NCBI RefSeq assembly: GCF_000496835.1
Contig: NZ_KI543237.1
Span: 1,094,641 to 1,158,640, forward strand
DNA length: 64,000 nt
Source: Thalassobacillus devorans MSP14
GTDB taxonomy: Bacteria > Bacillota > Bacilli > Bacillales > Halobacillaceae
Reading direction: 5' to 3'
Shown here: piece by piece, positions 7,629 through 16,437 of the stretch
Layout of the letters: each line of letters starts with the position of its first letter
Position numbering within the stretch: the first letter of the stretch is position 1
The notes under the pieces: generated by a model
Seen by the model: only the letters and a program-made list of their open reading frames with translations
What the model was told of the DNA's origin: nothing
Database searches by the model: none
Made by a program: the position numbers and the translations under genes

Positions 7629-9386
7629 TTATTCATATGTCAACCCTGAACCCATTTGGTATAGACCTTCGATATTGACTGGCAGCTTTCCTCCTGGATT
7701 CTCTCCAAAAATTACATCTACTGCTCCGGTCCAGGCAGTCGGGTTCGCTGTACCCCACCTGTCCAGTGCATACGAAGCAAGATAAGCATCTACTCCCGGA
7801 AATTCCTTGATATCATATGGCAGGCCTAGTGAAACGACAGCGACAGGCTTCCCGGTATCATTAAGTGCTTTCACTAAGTCAGCTTGTCCTTCAGGCAGCA
7901 CGCTTGCTGAGTACGTCGGTACAATCACGCGTTCCGCTGCCTCTGCCAGTGCGACCGCCTCCTGGATTTGTGTGGCATCAGGGTTTGTGCTTGGAGCCGC
8001 CCAGCTCATGACCTGACCATTCGATTTTTCTTCAACCTTTTCTGCAATTTGTTTAATGTATTTCGTTCCGGCAACTAATGTTGTTTGCTCCGATTGATTA
8101 TCAAAAGGAAGCACTCCTTCATTTTTAAGCAATGTCATGGAGTTGATCGCTATGTTGGATGCAGCTTGCTTATGAGCAGGTGTATGAGTGATATCCAGAG
8201 CTTCTTCCGGATCTACTAACCTTTCATTGAATAGATTATATTTAAACTTTTTCGCTAAAATCCGTTCCAGAGAGTCATGGACCCGCTTCTTGGAAATTTC
8301 ACCAGTTTTATAAGCGTCATATAACGCTTCAAAGGTTTCTATCTGATCTTCCTGGTTTCCTGTCGCCATGATGATATCAGCTCCAGCATTGATCGCAAGA
8401 ACAGCTGCGTTCCCTGCTCCCCAGTGGTCATCAATGGCTTTCATGCTCATCGCATCTGTTACAATTAAGCCATCAAAACCCATATCCTCACGTAAAAGTC
8501 CTGTCAGCACTTTTCTCGATAAGGTCGCAGGAAGTTCCGGATCGATCGCATCGACAATGACATGGGCAGTCATGATTGAATCAGTACCCGCTTCAATTGC
8601 AGCTTGAAAAGGAGGCAGATGAATTTCCTCCAACGTTTCACGATCGTACGATACCCTTGCTATCCCATAATGAGAGTCGACACTAGTATCTCCATGGCCT
8701 GGAAAATGTTTCGCTGAAGCCATGACGCCCTCTGCCTGGTTTCCAATTACTTGTGCAGCTGTCATTTTCGCTACCAGCTCTGTGTCTTCCCCAAAGGAGC
8801 GCACTCCGATAACTGGATTTTCAGGATTCGTATTCACATCAGCAACAGGAGAGTAATTCCAATTGAATCCCATCGCTCTCGCTTCTTTTCCCGTTATACG
8901 GGAAACAAGCTCTGCATTCTCTATACTGTTCGTTGCACCGATTCCCATCTGCCTAGGAAAAGTAGTCGCATCTTCTGGTACACGTTGAGACGCGCCATAT
9001 TCAAGATCAGCTGAGATGATGAGCGGAATGCTTTTATCCGTTTCTGCGGCCCATTTCTGCAGTTGGTTATTGTAGGCTGCCTGATGGTCCGCCGTACGCT
9101 TTCCATAAACAATCACTGATCCTGCTTTATACTCCTGGATCGCTCGTTTCGTGAATTCATTTGGCATACCTGTCCCATCATCAAAGGTAGAAGGCATTAC
9201 CAGCTGGCCGATTTTTTCCCGATCCGTCATTTGAGCGATGATACGTTTGATCATTCCATTTTGCGCCTCTTCAGCTTCAGGATCTGGCTGGTGATAATCT
9301 TTTGGAGTCGTCTTAGCAGTAGCGGCAGGAATCAAAAGTGAAAAAACAAGCATGAAACAGCTGAGTGATGCTAATACTTTTTTCAA
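7629..9386 (-). CDS. Secreted glycoside hydrolase family 3 (NagZ-like beta-N-acetylglucosaminidase)
   Basis: The 585-residue protein has a signal peptide (residues 1-24, ending AATA) and a GH3 TIM-barrel domain (about 45-390) followed by a C-terminal alpha/beta domain. The NagZ-type loop KHFPGHGDTSVDSH (226-239) carries the Asp/His dyad used for acid-base catalysis, and Asp311 in IVTDAMSMKA is the likely nucleophile. This layout matches the two-domain NagZ (YbbD) of Bacillus subtilis, which removes terminal GlcNAc from muropeptides during wall recycling. Here it would act outside the membrane. Other beta-glucosidase activities cannot be excluded, but the loop favours GlcNAc. Confidence 0.92.
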   Translation of the reverse strand: MKKVLASLSCFMLVFSLLIPAATAKTTPKDYHQPDPEAEEAQNGMIKRIIAQMTDREKIGQLVMPSTFDDGTGMPNEFTKRAIQEYKAGSVIVYGKRTADHQAAYNNQLQKWAAETDKSIPLIISADLEYGASQRVPEDATTFPRQMGIGATNSIENAELVSRITGKEARAMGFNWNYSPVADVNTNPENPVIGVRSFGEDTELVAKMTAAQVIGNQAEGVMASAKHFPGHGDTSVDSHYGIARVSYDRETLEEIHLPPFQAAIEAGTDSIMTAHVIVDAIDPELPATLSRKVLTGLLREDMGFDGLIVTDAMSMKAIDDHWGAGNAAVLAINAGADIIMATGNQEDQIETFEALYDAYKTGEISKKRVHDSLERILAKKFKYNLFNERLVDPEEALDITHTPAHKQAASNIAINSMTLLKNEGVLPFDNQSEQTTLVAGTKYIKQIAEKVEEKSNGQVMSWAAPSTNPDATQIQEAVALAEAAERVIVPTYSASVLPEGQADLVKALNDTGKPVAVVSLGLPYDIKEFPGVDAYLASYALDRWGTANPTAWTGAVDVIFGENPGGKLPVNIEGLYQMGSGLTYE

Positions 9387-9705
9387 TTTGAAGACCTCCT
9401 TATATGTTTTAAAACGATTTTCCAGCGGTAACCCTTTCCCTCCTTTGCAAAAGTATTAAAATCAGAATAGCAAGGTTGCAGCCTAGAGGTCTATACCAAT
9501 TGACAGAAAATGTTAAATTCATACAATTAACGCATTGCTTATGCACTAAGGATCAGTCAAAAAATACGACGAATGGAGGAATTGCGAAATAGATTTCTTT
9601 TCCCTGCGCCCAGCCAATAGACATCCTTTTTAGTGAAGAATTCATGTCTAATGGAATCGAATACTGTCGCATTCACACTAATATGAAAGTTTTTGGGCGC
9701 AAAGC
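9387..9705. other. Intergenic stretch between the GH3 and cold-shock genes
   Basis: No reading frame is convincing here. It contains the GH3 promoter region, including a weak CodY-like sequence at 9498-9512 (12 of 15 matches). A 7-bp inverted repeat (9618-9624 with 9644-9650) has an unclear role. The rest is unremarkable AT-rich DNA. Confidence 0.5.
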
Positions 9706-9734
9706 TTGCTTTTCCTGCATTCAGGTGCTATGCT
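9706..9734 (+). promoter_or_regulatory. Candidate sigma-A promoter of the cold-shock gene
   Basis: TTGCTT (9706-9711) and TATGCT (9729-9734) are separated by exactly 17 nt. Transcription would begin near 9741, giving a leader of about 110 nt before the start codon. Long structured leaders are usual for csp genes. Confidence 0.5.
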
Positions 9735-9851
9735 TAGAGCACTTATTATTGTTCGGATATGAGTGAAAGAAGAAAAGTGTTTTCGTCTTGAATGAATATG
9801 AAGAGCAAGAAGAGTAATACAATGTGGCATAGCCACGCAGGAGGAATTACC

Positions 9852-10049
9852 ATGGTAGAAGGTACAGTAAAATGGTTTAACGCAGAAAAAGGTTTCGGTT
9901 TCATCGAAGTAGAAGGACAAGACGATGTATTCGTTCACTTCTCTGCTATTCAAGGCGAAGGCTTCAAAACTCTTGAAGAAGGTCAAACAGTAACTTTCGA
10001 TATCGAAGAAGGTCAACGTGGACCTCAAGCTGCTAACGTTCAAAAGTAA
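9852..10049 (+). CDS. csp: Cold-shock protein, CspB/CspC/CspD type
   Basis: The start is the ATG at 9852, preceded by GGAGGAATTACC; the frame is open further upstream but that part is leader. The 65-residue protein is a single OB-fold cold-shock domain with both RNA-binding motifs, KGFGFI (RNP1) and VFVHFSAI (RNP2). It binds single-stranded RNA and DNA and acts as an RNA chaperone. Which Bacillus paralogue it corresponds to cannot be decided. Codon use is strongly biased to favoured codons, fitting high expression. A strong terminator follows. Confidence 0.97.
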   Translation: MVEGTVKWFNAEKGFGFIEVEGQDDVFVHFSAIQGEGFKTLEEGQTVTFDIEEGQRGPQAANVQK

Positions 10050-10059
10050 TTGACGTTAC

Positions 10060-10092
10060 AAAAAGGACTCCTGTATAGGGGTCCTTTTTTTG
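10060..10092 (+). terminator. Intrinsic terminator of the cold-shock gene
   Basis: AAAAGGAC (10061-10068) pairs with GTCCTTTT (10081-10088), followed by a run of T. It lies 11 nt after the csp stop codon. Confidence 0.9.
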
Positions 10093-10251
10093 TTTGCAAA
10101 ATGCCTATCTATTCAATCGTACTTATCTGGCCCGTCATACAGCTCTTTTCCTTCTTTTTTCCCTTACCATACTGGTAAATATATAACGCTTTACCAATTG
10201 GAAAATCGGGTAAGCAACTACTAACACCGATAACATGGAAGGAGCTTAACC

Positions 10252-11670
10252 ATGGAAAACCTGATTACTCTGATTGAAACAGGGGTAGCTGATATCTCAA
10301 ACTTCCTCTGGACTTACGTTTTAGCTATCATCCTTATCATTGGCGGCTTATTCTTGACTGTCCAACTTAAGTTTTTCCAATTCCGATTTTTCGGTCACGT
10401 ACTTCAACGGACAATCGGGCAAATATTCAAGAAGAACAAGCACGAAGGAACCATCACCCCGTTCCAGGCATTCACGTCTGCCCTTGCCTCGACGGCTGGA
10501 GCGACTAACATTGTAGGAGTTCCGCTTGCTATTGCCATGGGCGGCCCCGGTGCCCTTTTCTGGATGTGGATGGTTGCCTTAATCGGGATGGCAACGAGAT
10601 ATTCGGAAATTCTGCTCGGGCTCAAGTACCGGGAATTGAACAAAGAAGGAGTCTGGGTAGGAGGACCGCAGTATTATATCAAAAAAGGCTTAGGCTGGAA
10701 CAAAATCGCGGCCTTATTCGCCTTTTTCCTCATGATTGAAATCATTCCGAGTGTCATGGTCCAATCCAATTCCATTGCCACCCAAGTAGAAGGGGCTTTT
10801 GGGTGGCCGGCATGGATTACGGGCCTCATCATCACCGCGTTGATTGGTGTCATCATCTTCGGAGGAATTAAGCGTATTGGGAAAGTAACCGATAAACTGG
10901 TCCCATTTATGGTATTATCTTACTTAATTGTTTGTTTCATTGTCATTTTCGCGAACATAGGATCCATCCCCAGCGTTTTTGGCCTTATTTTCGCTAATGC
11001 TTTCACCCCGATTTCGGCAGCTGGAGGATTTGCCGGTGCCGGGATTGCTCAGGCTATTCGCTGGGGAGTCGCACGAGGTCTATACTCTAATGAAGCAGGA
11101 CTTGGTACAGGTCCAGTCGCTCATGCTGCCGCACAAACCGATCATCCAAGTAAACAGGCGCTATGGGGGATTTTCAGTGTCTTCGTCGACACGATTGTCA
11201 TTTGTACCGTAACCGGACTAGCTGTCCTGACTTCCGGAGCCTGGAAAGAAGTAGGCGCCGATCAATCCTCCAACATGGTGAATATCGCATTTGCCGATGT
11301 TTTCGGCGAACAATTCGGAGGTACATTTGTCGCTATCTTTTTATTGTTCTTTGTACTGACCACGGTAGGAGTCATCATTTTCTATGGAGAAAAGCAGGCA
11401 GAGTACTTATTCGGTCTGAAAGCTTCCAAAGGGATGCGTGTCCTCTATGTCATTTCTATTTACCTGGGAGCCATCGGCGGTCTCCAGTTCGTATGGCAGT
11501 TCCTTGATTTACTGCTGGCAGCGGCGGTGTTGTTCAACATCTTTCCAGTGCTGTTCATGTATAAAGACATCAGAGCGATTACGGAAGATTATGTTGAGCG
11601 GATCTATCGTGGGAAAGGCGGTAAGCCTGGCGTCACCTTATTCAGCGATCAAGCCAAAGACACAAACTGA
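10252..11670 (+). CDS. Sodium:alanine/glycine symporter (AGCS family)
   Basis: The 472-residue integral membrane protein has about eleven hydrophobic segments and the AGCS family features: FTSALASTAGATNIVGVP near residue 75, GPGALFWMW, and the conserved IRWGVARGLYSNEAGLG TGP segment near 280. These belong to sodium-coupled carriers of alanine or glycine such as Bacillus AlsT. It has its own AAGGAGC ribosome binding site and is monocistronic. It runs head-on to replication. Sodium coupling suits a salt-rich habitat, but the substrate is inferred from family only. Confidence 0.95.
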   Translation: MENLITLIETGVADISNFLWTYVLAIILIIGGLFLTVQLKFFQFRFFGHVLQRTIGQIFKKNKHEGTITPFQAFTSALASTAGATNIVGVPLAIAMGGPGALFWMWMVALIGMATRYSEILLGLKYRELNKEGVWVGGPQYYIKKGLGWNKIAALFAFFLMIEIIPSVMVQSNSIATQVEGAFGWPAWITGLIITALIGVIIFGGIKRIGKVTDKLVPFMVLSYLIVCFIVIFANIGSIPSVFGLIFANAFTPISAAGGFAGAGIAQAIRWGVARGLYSNEAGLGTGPVAHAAAQTDHPSKQALWGIFSVFVDTIVICTVTGLAVLTSGAWKEVGADQSSNMVNIAFADVFGEQFGGTFVAIFLLFFVLTTVGVIIFYGEKQAEYLFGLKASKGMRVLYVISIYLGAIGGLQFVWQFLDLLLAAAVLFNIFPVLFMYKDIRAITEDYVERIYRGKGGKPGVTLFSDQAKDTN

Positions 11671-11774
11671 GGCAGGTCAGAATTTTATTAGTGAGATAGT
11701 TTTTCATTGGCGAGTTCACCAGTATATTTGCGACTTTTCCAATATATTTACTACTTCTAAGTATTCTCACATAG

Positions 11775-11805
11775 AATAAGCCGGGGCCCAGTGCTCCGGC
11801 TTATT
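11775..11805. terminator. Bidirectional intrinsic terminator
   Basis: A perfect 10-bp stem, AATAAGCCGG (11775-11784) with CCGGCTTATT (11796-11805), is flanked by T and A runs. It separates the converging symporter and MBL-fold genes and overlaps the MBL stop codon. Confidence 0.85.
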
Positions 11806-12643
11806 TTTTATTTTCCTCTACATACCGCCCATAATCAGGGATAGCTATTTTGTCAAAGTCCCGATTCAATCTGGCAAGATTTTGGGTCAATTCGTCCCCG
11901 CTCATAGGAAGCCCGTGCCCCGTGACAGCCAGTTCTGGCTTCAGTGCTTCCAACTTCTTTACTGATTCCCAGGCGGCCGTCCAATCCGTTGTCAAATAAC
12001 GAGGAGGACCGCTGATCTCTTGCTCTTGAGTCAGTACTTTGAATAAATATTCCTGTTTTACCGTTACAAAAGCATCCCCCGCAATCAGCGAACGATCAGA
12101 TTCCCGAAACAGAGAAATATGGCCCTGGGTGTGGCCTGGTGTGTGCACCCATCGCCATCCTGGCATAAATGGCACCGTCCCATCATCAGGGAGCATATGA
12201 ACATGGGTTCCAAGGTCAATGCCTTCATTAGGGAACATCCGTGACATTTTTGCTACCATACCGCCTTCGACACTGGTATCGGGCTCCGGATAATCCAATT
12301 TACCGGTAAGGTAGGGCAGTTCCAGTTCATGGGCATATACGGGGACCTCCCAATGGTCCACTAACTCCTCGACTGCCCCTACATGGTCAAAATGGCCATG
12401 CGTAAGGACGATTGCCTTCGGTCTGTTATTTTCTCCATAAAGCTCCTGCGCTGTAGCTAAAATTTCATCAGCAGACTTAGGCATGCCTGCATCCACCAAT
12501 ACCCAATCCTGCGGATGAGCCGGACTCCCGACAAAACAAACATTAACCACCTGAATCGGCAGGCAGTGAATATCAGGTGTCAACGGCTGTTCGGTGCCGC
12601 TTCTTACAGAAGTCACGGGTATCAATTTATCCTTCACTCTCAT
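11801..12643 (-). CDS. MBL-fold metallo-hydrolase
   Basis: The 280-residue protein has the metallo-beta-lactamase motif LTHGHFDHVGAVE (HxHxDH) near residue 80, a second histidine in VHTPGHTQGH, an aspartate in LIAGDAFV, and a last histidine in AVTGHGLPM. These residues bind two metal ions. The fold covers glyoxalase II-like enzymes, lactonases and other hydrolases, and nothing here singles out one. No signal peptide is present, so it acts in the cytoplasm. The substrate is unknown. Confidence 0.88.
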   Translation of the reverse strand: MRVKDKLIPVTSVRSGTEQPLTPDIHCLPIQVVNVCFVGSPAHPQDWVLVDAGMPKSADEILATAQELYGENNRPKAIVLTHGHFDHVGAVEELVDHWEVPVYAHELELPYLTGKLDYPEPDTSVEGGMVAKMSRMFPNEGIDLGTHVHMLPDDGTVPFMPGWRWVHTPGHTQGHISLFRESDRSLIAGDAFVTVKQEYLFKVLTQEQEISGPPRYLTTDWTAAWESVKKLEALKPELAVTGHGLPMSGDELTQNLARLNRDFDKIAIPDYGRYVEENKK

Positions 12644-12691
12644 TCCCTCCTTCCTTCTTGTTAGTTATTCTCTTCCTAAAAATCATTTTTA

Positions 12692-13003
12692 TTAAACGTG
12701 AGGATGATACTGATATACCTTCAAATCAACATACCGTTCCTTTTCCACCCTGACTTCTTCACTTTCCAGGCGAATTCTTTGCTCTTCTGCAGCTTCTTCA
12801 TCCCGAATGGCAATTTGTCCTTTCGAATTGACCACACGGTGCCAGGGAAGCTTATATTTTCGACTCAAGGAGTGAAGAACACGTGCAACCTGTCTCGCAC
12901 CGCGAGGGCTGCCGGCAAGCTTGGCAATCTGTCCATAGGTCATCACTTTCCCTTCCGGAATAGATGAGATGAGGTGAATGACTTTCTTTGTGAATTTTTC
13001 CAT
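12692..13003 (-). CDS. Alkyltransferase-like DNA-binding protein (MGMT-like, no active cysteine)
   Basis: The ATG at 13003 follows an ideal AAAGGAGG ribosome binding site 6 nt upstream; the frame's earlier start would add 12 residues. The 103-residue protein is the C-terminal DNA-binding domain of O6-alkylguanine-DNA alkyltransferases. The active-site PCHRV is replaced by PWHRV with Trp54, the hallmark of ATL proteins. These bind O6-alkylguanine, cannot remove it, and flag it for nucleotide excision repair. The arginine finger helix GSPRGARQVARVL is intact. It is the last gene before the DnaA-box-rich gap. Confidence 0.92.
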   Translation of the reverse strand: MEKFTKKVIHLISSIPEGKVMTYGQIAKLAGSPRGARQVARVLHSLSRKYKLPWHRVVNSKGQIAIRDEEAAEEQRIRLESEEVRVEKERYVDLKVYQYHPHV

Positions 13004-13063
13004 GACAGCCTCCTTTAATGACAAATTGATCATAACCAAAATTACAATTCAGTAAGTTAACCG

Positions 13064-13345
13064 TTATCCAAATGCATTAATTTAACTAATTGCTAATAGC
13101 TAATAATAAATCATCCACACGTGTAAAATTTTTAATTTTTCTGAGACTTACTAACAATTATCCACAGACTTATTAACACATGGTGTTGATTTTCATTTAT
13201 TCACAAATTTTCATACGATGTAAACAGGTTATGCACAGAAGTTATACACATATTCACAGGTCATACCAGTTATTTAGTATAGGAATTTATGTTCGCTACT
13301 ATATATATATCATTTATCCTCATGATACCCACAACTTGTGGATAA
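13064..13345. promoter_or_regulatory. Cluster of DnaA boxes outside oriC
   Basis: The gap between the ATL gene and htrC holds two perfect TTATCCACA boxes (13158-13166, and 13337-13345 on the minus strand). Five more match at 8 of 9 positions: 13064-13072, 13111-13119, 13197-13205, 13229-13237 and 13242-13250. A short AT run (ATATATATAT) lies at about 13300. There is no reading frame of note in this 395-bp gap. The density resembles oriC itself, 38 kb away. It may be a DnaA-titrating cluster. Confidence 0.75.
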
Positions 13346-13354
13346 TTTTATGTA

Positions 13355-13390
13355 TGTAAAAAGCTGTCCCTTGGATAAAGAGACAGCTTT
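13355..13390 (-). terminator. Intrinsic terminator of the wal/htrC operon
   Basis: AAAGCTGTC (13360-13368) pairs with GACAGCTTT (13382-13390), followed on the minus strand by a T run. It lies 9 nt beyond the htrC stop codon. Confidence 0.9.
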
Positions 13391-13398
13391 ACAATGAT

Positions 13399-14634
13399 TT
13401 AAAAATCTTCTTGTGCGGCCAGTGTTACCGTGGTTTCTTGTTTTTCACCATTGCGATAGTAGGTGACTGTCATTTCCTCTCCAACTTTTTTCTCATGGTA
13501 AAGGTGCTGACGAAGTTCAATAATATTTTGAATAGGTTCCCCGTCCAATTGGGTAATGACGTCCAACTGCTCCAATCCAGCTTTCGCAGCAGGAGACATA
13601 GGTTCAACAGAACGTAAGTATACGCCACCGTCCACTTCTTCTGGAAGCTGTAACGTATTTTGTCTTTCACTCTTCGGCACATCAGCAATGGAATAAGCTT
13701 CTACTCCCAGGAATGGGCGTGTTACTTTGCCTTCTTTTTCTAATTCATCAATAATAGGTTTAGCCTCGTCGATCGGAATAGCAAAACCGATTCCCTCTAC
13801 CGCAGAACGGGCAATTTTCATCGAATTGATCCCGATCAGCTGTCCTTCTATATTGATTAATGCGCCCCCACTGTTGCCGGGGTTGATGGCTGCATCCGTC
13901 TGGATGACATCCGCCTGCCAATCGGCTTGTCCGTCGCCGTTGAAATCCTGTGGGATAGCCCGTTGTTTTCCACTGATGATCCCTTTAGTAACCGAACCGG
14001 AAAACCGTAGACCTAATGGGCTGCCGATCGCAATTGCAGGCTCACCCACTTTGATATTTTCCGACTTACCGATAGGAATTGCTTTTTCAACCTTGTCAGC
14101 CGGCATTTTCAACACTGCCAGATCGGTAAACAAATCACTACCGACGATTTCAGCAGTAACCCTTGTTTCGTCGGCTAACGCTACTTCCACTTTGTCTGCT
14201 CCCTGGATGACATGATGGTTGGTGACCACATAGGCTGTATCCCCATCGATTTTATAAATGACTCCGGAGCCTGTACCAGCCTCTCCTTCTTCCTGTTCCT
14301 GCCAAAAATTAGAGCGGGACTGCATGTTGACTACCCCTACAACTGCGGGCGCGACATTTTCCACTACTTCGGTAACCTGAGTGGAAACATCCACCTCGAC
14401 ATTTTGTGTGGTACCCGACAAATTCTGATCCTCATCTACAAGCCCACTTTCATCCTCTGGTATAGTCATATCATAAGGGAGTAAGTTGGACTGTATTAAT
14501 GCAGGAAGTGCCAGCAACACCAACACAGCACCCAGTATAATCCCTACGATCGTAGGCATTACCCAGTTCTTTTTCTTCTTATGCTGTCTAGTCTGAGGAG
14601 AATGGTCGTCATAATAACCCATATGCTCTACCAT
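13399..14634 (-). CDS. htrC: HtrA-family serine protease with PDZ domain
   Basis: The 411-residue protein has a cytoplasmic N-terminus, one membrane anchor (about 27-47), an extracytoplasmic trypsin-like domain and a PDZ domain (about 310-405). The triad is His141 (TNHHVIQGA), Asp171 (TDLAVLKM) and Ser255 (NPGNSGGALI). It degrades misfolded exported proteins. It is the last gene of the walRKHIJ cluster, matching htrC (yyxA) of Bacillus subtilis. An ATG at 14622 is an alternative start, because the AAAGGA site sits very close to the ATG at 14634. Confidence 0.95.
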   Translation of the reverse strand: MVEHMGYYDDHSPQTRQHKKKKNWVMPTIVGIILGAVLVLLALPALIQSNLLPYDMTIPEDESGLVDEDQNLSGTTQNVEVDVSTQVTEVVENVAPAVVGVVNMQSRSNFWQEQEEGEAGTGSGVIYKIDGDTAYVVTNHHVIQGADKVEVALADETRVTAEIVGSDLFTDLAVLKMPADKVEKAIPIGKSENIKVGEPAIAIGSPLGLRFSGSVTKGIISGKQRAIPQDFNGDGQADWQADVIQTDAAINPGNSGGALINIEGQLIGINSMKIARSAVEGIGFAIPIDEAKPIIDELEKEGKVTRPFLGVEAYSIADVPKSERQNTLQLPEEVDGGVYLRSVEPMSPAAKAGLEQLDVITQLDGEPIQNIIELRQHLYHEKKVGEEMTVTYYRNGEKQETTVTLAAQEDF

Positions 14635-14698
14635 TCCTTTCTATTTATAATGGAATATCCGTACTACCCTTAGAAAAATTTCAGCATATAATCAGCAT

Positions 14699-15496
14699 TC
14701 ACCCAACCACATATAAAGGCGTGGGTTGTTTAGGATCGGTATCATGGAGCTCTACACGGGATCCTACTTCAAACCCTCTTTCTTTCAGCACATTGCTGAC
14801 AGACATACGGGCAAGATCTTTCATATTGTTATCTTGACTTAAATGTGCTAAATAAATACGCTTTGTTCGATCTGTTATAATATCAGTCAAAGCGAGGGCA
14901 CAATCTTCATTGGACACATGGCCGGAATCACCAAGGATTCGCCGTTTGGTATTCCACGGATACCTTCCCATCCGCAGCATTTCAACATCGTGATTCGATT
15001 CAAAAATATAGGCATCCGCATCTTCTACGGTTTTTTTAATACGTTCTGACACATACCCTAAATCGGTGACCAATGAAACTTTTTTCCCATTATGCCTGAA
15101 TGTATAAAACATTGGATCTGCGGCATCATGAGAAACTCCGAACGATTCAACCTCAAGATCACCGAAACTCTTCACTTCTTGCATCCCGAAATGAAACTTT
15201 TGATCCAGGGTAAGTTTACCAAGGGAACCATCCATAGCATGCCACGTTTTCTCATTTGCATAAATCGGCAAATTATATTTCCGTGCCACGATACCCAATC
15301 CCTTGATATGATCACTATGTTCATGAGTTACTAAAATTTTAGTAAGTTCTTTTGGATCCATGCCGACCTCATGCATCGCCTGGTCAATTCTTTTGCCGCT
15401 TAATCCAGCATCCACTAAAATCTTTTCCTGATCTGTTTCTATATAAAAAGCATTCCCCGTACTTCCTGAAGCTAACACGCTAAAACGTAAGGTCAT
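14699..15496 (-). CDS. walJ: MBL-fold protein WalJ (YycJ)
   Basis: The 265-residue protein has the metallo-beta-lactamase motif [12 protein letters not shown] near residue 57 and conserved [15 protein letters not shown] at its N-terminus, as in the YycJ family. Homologues are reported as exonucleases with a link to mismatch repair and to coordinating wall synthesis with division. It sits downstream of yycI in the wal operon with a 20-nt gap, the canonical position. Confidence 0.95.
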   Translation of the reverse strand: MTLRFSVLASGSTGNAFYIETDQEKILVDAGLSGKRIDQAMHEVGMDPKELTKILVTHEHSDHIKGLGIVARKYNLPIYANEKTWHAMDGSLGKLTLDQKFHFGMQEVKSFGDLEVESFGVSHDAADPMFYTFRHNGKKVSLVTDLGYVSERIKKTVEDADAYIFESNHDVEMLRMGRYPWNTKRRILGDSGHVSNEDCALALTDIITDRTKRIYLAHLSQDNNMKDLARMSVSNVLKERGFEVGSRVELHDTDPKQPTPLYVVG

Positions 15497-15516
15497 TCAA
15501 CGACCCTCCATCTAAA

Positions 15517-16437
15517 TTATTCATTATTATTTTCCGTCTCTTGTGCAGATTCGGACTCTGGCTCTTGAACGCTTTCTGCCTGATTAACATCCTGAGTTCT
15601 CTCAATTCCTGCCGATTGCAGGGCCTTCGTAATAAATTCGTTTTCATTCACTTCCACAACTCTTCCTTCTGTTGTTGCTGTTACAAAATGAATGTCTTCA
15701 TTATTGACCGTAATCTTCCATGTCGGGGCGAATACTTGGATACCATTCGAATCCCCCTGAATTTGAGAGTGATAGCCTACTATCATATCAGTAATTTTAT
15801 CTTCAGAGCTTATCTCTCCATTATCATATAACTGATATACGGCTTGAACAGGCTGAAGCAGTTCCGATTTCTCGCTTTCTTTTTCAATATCCCCAAGCCT
15901 GGTCTGATAATATCCCGTTATTTCACCATTTTCAACTAAAAACATCAGTAGTCCGCTTTCATTGAAATAAATCGTACTATTATTGCTTTTTTGAAAAAAC
16001 AAAATGACATCATGTTCGTCATTCTTACCCCAATAGGAATACTGATCATCGTAGATGACATAATCCTCTGCCTTAGCCATAATTGCTTCGCCGTCATCCT
16101 CCTCCCCAATCGGAATCGGTTCCTTTAGTTTTACATAAAGTGAATTCGGATTTTGAGTATCCAGTTGGGGATCAACGCCTTCCATCGCTTCAAGGGCTTT
16201 CAAGTCTTCTTCCGTGAAATCCGCTCTCCTGCCGTTAATGAAAGCCATCGGAGGTTGTTCTTCTGGTATATCGGAGATATCGATATTTTCAAGGCTTAAC
16301 TGCTCTGCAGCAGAAGTGTTCTCATCTAATTGTTCGAGCTCGGTATCATCGGTTTTGGTTAAAAATTGCTGCAGTAAGAAGAGATCCAGGATCAGAAAGC
16401 TCAGGATAAATAATGTTTTAATTTGCCCCCATTGCAT
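15517..16437 (-). CDS. walI: Two-component regulatory protein YycI (WalI)
   Basis: The 306-residue protein has a single N-terminal membrane anchor (about 6-24, IKTLFILSFLILDLFLLQQF) and an extracytoplasmic YycI domain. A low-complexity Glu-rich tail of about 20 residues ends it. With YycH it forms a membrane complex that modulates WalK; in Bacillus it restrains the kinase. The start overlaps the yycH stop by 20 nt, indicating translational coupling. Confidence 0.93.
   Translation of the reverse strand: MQWGQIKTLFILSFLILDLFLLQQFLTKTDDTELEQLDENTSAAEQLSLENIDISDIPEEQPPMAFINGRRADFTEEDLKALEAMEGVDPQLDTQNPNSLYVKLKEPIPIGEEDDGEAIMAKAEDYVIYDDQYSYWGKNDEHDVILFFQKSNNSTIYFNESGLLMFLVENGEITGYYQTRLGDIEKESEKSELLQPVQAVYQLYDNGEISSEDKITDMIVGYHSQIQGDSNGIQVFAPTWKITVNNEDIHFVTATTEGRVVEVNENEFITKALQSAGIERTQDVNQAESVQEPESESAQETENNNE

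Noticed and set aside
9678-10043. A 121-codon minus-strand frame over the cold-shock gene
   Set aside because: It is the complement of the csp gene and its leader; its composition reflects csp codon bias and no domain is visible.
13727-14215. A 162-codon plus-strand frame within htrC
   Set aside because: It is antisense to the HtrA catalytic domain, which has all its active-site residues.
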